This document shows positions 60,733 to 64,000 of a stretch of 64,000 nt of DNA, piece by piece. The DNA is taken from positions 2,976,001 to 3,040,000 of the forward strand of contig NZ_CP065800.1 of assembly GCF_023206215.1 (NCBI RefSeq), read 5' to 3'. This stretch comes from Butyrivibrio fibrisolvens. Lineage in GTDB: Bacteria; Bacillota; Clostridia; Lachnospirales; Lachnospiraceae. The translations under genes and the position numbers were made by a program. Under the pieces are notes generated by a model, which was given only the letters and a program-made list of their open reading frames with translations, searched no databases and had not been told where the DNA came from. The stretch's first letter is position 1. Each line of letters starts with the position of its first letter.

Positions 60733-63700
60733 TTAAGTTATCATGACATGAAGTCTCTTGCCTTCTCTTGTCCTTGCAAATCTGATATGACACATACACT
60801 TACTTTCACTTCCATCATATTGCCTGAAGTTAACTGCCATCTTGATAGTCTGACCGGTATAGTTGTCAAAACCGCTATAGATAGTATCTATTACTCCATC
60901 TCTGTCTTCCTTGGCTACAAGATTTATTATATGTCCGTCGCAGAAATTATGAAGCTGCGTTACAGAACTGCATTTAAAGAATCTTGTAAATTCGCTGTTA
61001 ACAAGAAGAATAGGATTATTGGCTGATACCTCACATACAGCATATGCAGCAGGCAATGTCTCTAAGATCTCATCTGTTGTAAGTTCAATCTTAATGATCT
61101 TTTCTTCATTCTCATTATGAGAATACATGCAAAATCGAGCTTTACCGCTATGCTTGGCTGAGTACATTGCCTTGTCAGCCATTTCATACAGATGATGATA
61201 TTCCTTGCCCTGTGACGGATACATTGCATAACCTGCTGACATGGAGCATTTTACTATATTGCCGTCATATTCTATCGTTACAGGTTTAGCAAGAAGTTCT
61301 GCCAAAAACTCATCCACAAAGTCCTTGGACTTATTGGTTATAAGACCCAGGAACTCATCTCCGCCAAGTCTGCATACTATACCATATAACTCAAATTTGT
61401 CCTTTAGCTTGGCTGCAACAGCCTTGAGCATCTCATCACCACAGCCGTGACCATAAGTATCATTAACAAACTTAAAATCATCAAGGTCCATCATGATAAG
61501 TGCAGACGAGCTCTCAGGATTATTAAACAGATAATCACGCATAACAGGAACAGCACTATATCTGTTCAAGAGCCCTGTAAGGAAATCTGTCTCTACAGCT
61601 TTTTTCTCTTTAAGGAGCTTCCTATTATATTCATCAACATCGTAGTTTAAGAAGTAAGCAAAAAGCTCTCCTGTCTCCTGCGACTTAACAACCTGATATG
61701 TACAGTGCAGCCATGCCATCTTGCCCTTGGCATAAGAACGAAATTCCAAAGAGCCGATCTCATTGCCTGCCTGATACTCTCTTATGATATTGATCCTGTC
61801 AAAAAACAGCGAAGCAGCTTCTATATCCTGTATATCTACCTGGGTGTTGATCATATCCCGAACAACACCTTCATAGTCATTGAATCTGTCTTTATAGACA
61901 CTACTCTTGACTTCACCGATATCGCTAAGGTGCATATCGATGATGGTATTCTGAGTCAGATTAACTTCAAAGTAGAAGGATCCGTCCAGGAAGTCATTGT
62001 AGGACTTATAACCCAGGATCTTGGAGAAATCGCGGCTTGAAAGCCACATAAATGCAGGATTACGCGGAACTTCCTGTAACTTCTCATCCATATCCCGGAG
62101 CATCCTTACACGGCTAAAGTCAATATCACTTATACATATCATGAACATTGGCTTTTTTTTGATTTCTATGAAGATAACGTCAAATTTCTGCCATCTGTAA
62201 TAACCGTCTTTATTCTTGATCCTGAAGTATTCTGTTATGTATTCTTTATTGGTATTAGATATCTTGCCTATTATCTCTTCTTTGGAAAAAAAGTTAACGA
62301 ACCTGTCTCTGTCAAGTTCATGTACGCTTTCATTTATAAACTGCTGACTATACTCATCACTTGACATGATATGATCAGCGATTGTATATTCAGAACTATT
62401 AATATATATGTTCTCCACAGTCAGCTTCTCAGGATCCAGAACATCAATCTTGTTGTACTGAGTATAGATGAACTTAAGAAGAGCCTGCTGCTTCTCAGAT
62501 CTTGCAGCCTGCTTATATACAGACATATTAAGGCTCGTTATAAGATAAGCAGATCTGTTTCTGTAAGTTGTGATATGCCTTGCCTGAAAAGTACAATTCT
62601 GTCCGTTTAGTATATAGTCACAGGATTCCTGCTTGCCCGAGTTCTTACACCTTATAACAGCATTAACAAATATAGATGGGAGTTTCCTCTTGCCCTGGTT
62701 TAGGAACTCCTCGGCTTCATCAAGACTGCTTAGATTCAACTCTTCCAGATGTTTAAGATAAGCAGGATTGCAGCTAAGGTAGATGAGTCTGTCTCTTCTC
62801 ATCTCCATAATAGCCATGGGAAGACCCTCTTCATCAACATTGCCGCCGCTTAGATCAAGCGGATTTGCTGAGAACAGGTTAACCTTACCAATTCTGGTGT
62901 AATATTTCCTCATACCCTCAGATTCTCTCTTAAGCTGAGAATTAAAGGTAACTTCTATCTTTTCAGGACGCGAATACAAAAATCCCTGAATATTCTCACA
63001 ACCTATTTTCCTAAGATAATCAGCAGCCTTCTGGGTCTCAACGCCTTCGGCAACTGTTTGTATCCCGAGATTTTTGGCCATGTTGATCATAGACTGAAGG
63101 ATGACTCTGGTCTCGTGGTTTTCTTCAAAACCGCGCATGAAGATCATATCAAGCTTGATACAGTCAAACTTGTAATCTTTGAGCATATTAAGAGATGAAT
63201 AACCGCTTCCAAAATCGTCAAGCCATACCTGATAGCCCAGTTTTCTGAATCTTTCAATACAGTCTCCGACTTTGCCGGGCTCTGTGGCAAAGATAGATTC
63301 CGTAACTTCCATATGGAACAGATCGCTGGATATTCCGTATTTCTTGATAGTATCATCAACTTCCGTTACGATGTCACCGCCAAGAAAGTCCTGCTGGGAC
63401 AGGTTGATAGACACAGGAACAACTACTGCGCCCAAGTCCAGCTTCTCTTTTATATCAATACATACAGATTCAAAGATGAACAGGTCAAGTTTTCTGATCA
63501 TCTGGTATTTTTCAAGTATAGGAACAAAATCTCCGGGAGATATCTTGCCTATCTCAGGATCATCCCATCTTGCAAGAGCTTCATAACCGCTCACTTCACC
63601 GGTCATAACACGAATCACAGCCTGATAGTAAGGAGTAATATGCCTTTGCTTTATAGCATTATCCAGTTTATCTATTATGAAACGCTCTCTTTGATACCTC

Positions 63701-64000
63701 TCATCTATAGCAGAATCATAATAGCCGAACATTGAGTCATACTTTTTCCTAATGCTGTCACAGGCAACCTTGGCCTTATTAAGACAAGAATGGGCATCGA
63801 AGTCCTTATCTGTAGGAAAATAGATACCTGCTCTCATCTGTAGATGGGTATCCATCCTGAAGGGAAGCATCTCATCACATACACCAACGATTTTGAATTC
63901 AAGATCAGCCTTGTCTGTCAGAACCCCAAAATGGTCAGACGCAATACGCCCGCACAGCTCCTGTGGAAAGAAAGCCTCAATAGTTCTTGCAACAGTAACA
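60733..64000 (-). CDS. EAL-GGDEF c-di-GMP protein (start beyond right edge)
   Basis: At least 1088 codons, open at the right edge. In order: part of a divergent GGDEF-like or sensor region, an EAL phosphodiesterase domain with EALARWDDPEIGKISPGDFV, EVTESIF, LDDFGSGYSSL, IKLDMIFM and EGVET, all key metal residues present; then PAS-like sensor domains; then an intact GGDEF domain with DLDDFKFVNDTYGHGCGDEM and CRLGGDEFLGL; and a final PAS-like part of about 100 residues. EAL before GGDEF is the reverse of the common order. Both domains look catalytically competent, so it may switch between making and breaking c-di-GMP. Confidence 0.93.
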   Translation of the reverse strand, partial: VTVARTIEAFFPQELCGRIASDHFGVLTDKADLEFKIVGVCDEMLPFRMDTHLQMRAGIYFPTDKDFDAHSCLNKAKVACDSIRKKYDSMFGYYDSAIDERYQRERFIIDKLDNAIKQRHITPYYQAVIRVMTGEVSGYEALARWDDPEIGKISPGDFVPILEKYQMIRKLDLFIFESVCIDIKEKLDLGAVVVPVSINLSQQDFLGGDIVTEVDDTIKKYGISSDLFHMEVTESIFATEPGKVGDCIERFRKLGYQVWLDDFGSGYSSLNMLKDYKFDCIKLDMIFMRGFEENHETRVILQSMINMAKNLGIQTVAEGVETQKAADYLRKIGCENIQGFLYSRPEKIEVTFNSQLKRESEGMRKYYTRIGKVNLFSANPLDLSGGNVDEEGLPMAIMEMRRDRLIYLSCNPAYLKHLEELNLSSLDEAEEFLNQGKRKLPSIFVNAVIRCKNSGKQESCDYILNGQNCTFQARHITTYRNRSAYLITSLNMSVYKQAARSEKQQALLKFIYTQYNKIDVLDPEKLTVENIYINSSEYTIADHIMSSDEYSQQFINESVHELDRDRFVNFFSKEEIIGKISNTNKEYITEYFRIKNKDGYYRWQKFDVIFIEIKKKPMFMICISDIDFSRVRMLRDMDEKLQEVPRNPAFMWLSSRDFSKILGYKSYNDFLDGSFYFEVNLTQNTIIDMHLSDIGEVKSSVYKDRFNDYEGVVRDMINTQVDIQDIEAASLFFDRINIIREYQAGNEIGSLEFRSYAKGKMAWLHCTYQVVKSQETGELFAYFLNYDVDEYNRKLLKEKKAVETDFLTGLLNRYSAVPVMRDYLFNNPESSSALIMMDLDDFKFVNDTYGHGCGDEMLKAVAAKLKDKFELYGIVCRLGGDEFLGLITNKSKDFVDEFLAELLAKPVTIEYDGNIVKCSMSAGYAMYPSQGKEYHHLYEMADKAMYSAKHSGKARFCMYSHNENEEKIIKIELTTDEILETLPAAYAVCEVSANNPILLVNSEFTRFFKCSSVTQLHNFCDGHIINLVAKEDRDGVIDTIYSGFDNYTGQTIKMAVNFRQYDGSESKCMCHIRFARTREGKRLHVMIT

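Noticed and set aside
60695..60799. Longer version of the 75-residue protein
   Set aside because: The extension overlaps the end of the EAL-GGDEF gene and lacks a ribosome site.

Overview
The window looks like a chromosomal segment of a motile, low-to-mid GC Firmicute, most probably a Lachnospiraceae member (Butyrivibrio/Roseburia-like). This rests on gene order (codY next to a giant fla/che operon that ends in rpsB-tsf, as in Bacillus), clostridial-type fla/che genes (FliY with CheC-like repeats, CheC/CheD, PilZ next to FlhG), and hexuronate, CodY and c-di-GMP genes typical of gut or rumen clostridia. No tRNA, rRNA, CRISPR array or IS transposase was seen. The genus is inference; no search was possible.

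Region 1 (1-44421, minus strand; read from high to low coordinates). An almost complete flagellar/chemotaxis cluster: flgB-flgC-fliE-fliF-fliG-fliH-fliI-fliJ-motE-like; then a self-contained 422-codon gene of unknown function with its own promoter, structured leader and terminator; then fliK-flgD-TIGR02530-type gene-flgE-motA-motB-fliL-fliM-fliY-cheY-fliO-fliP-fliQ-fliR-flhB-flhA-flhF-flhG-PilZ gene-cheB-cheA-cheW-cheC-cheD-(192-codon membrane protein)-sigD-fapA-(SwrB-like)-(MltG-LysM-like)-rpsB-tsf. fapA carries a one-base frameshift in a homopolymer. flgE is about 2.5 times the usual length because of a repetitive insert. Many gaps between these genes contain perfect or near-perfect hairpins. 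Two hairpin families recur with changed but still complementary stems, which suggests selection on folded RNA or DNA.

Region 2 (44422-50436). codY with a good sigma-A promoter, a YjeM-type amino-acid permease and topA, each with a convincing terminator. The flgB upstream region carries both a sigma-A-like and a sigma-D-like promoter.

Region 3 (50437-55423). A divergent module of a 138-codon unknown protein against an XRE repressor plus an ImmA/IrrE-type protease, with four TTAGCAT heptamers in the shared promoter region; then a MATE transporter and a membrane-anchored diguanylate cyclase.

Region 4 (55424-64000). Hexuronate catabolism (uxuA-uxuB) divergent from an AraC regulator with a cre-like catabolite site between them, a ROK sugar kinase, a 75-codon unknown protein, and a large EAL-GGDEF protein that runs off the right edge.

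How the parts fit: CodY and sigma-D can coordinate flagellar synthesis, CheA/W/Y/B/C/D and FliY control rotation, and PilZ plus two c-di-GMP enzymes link motility to the second messenger. The least explained parts are the covarying hairpin families, the 422-codon cargo gene, a roughly 290-bp inverted repeat, and the modular hook protein.
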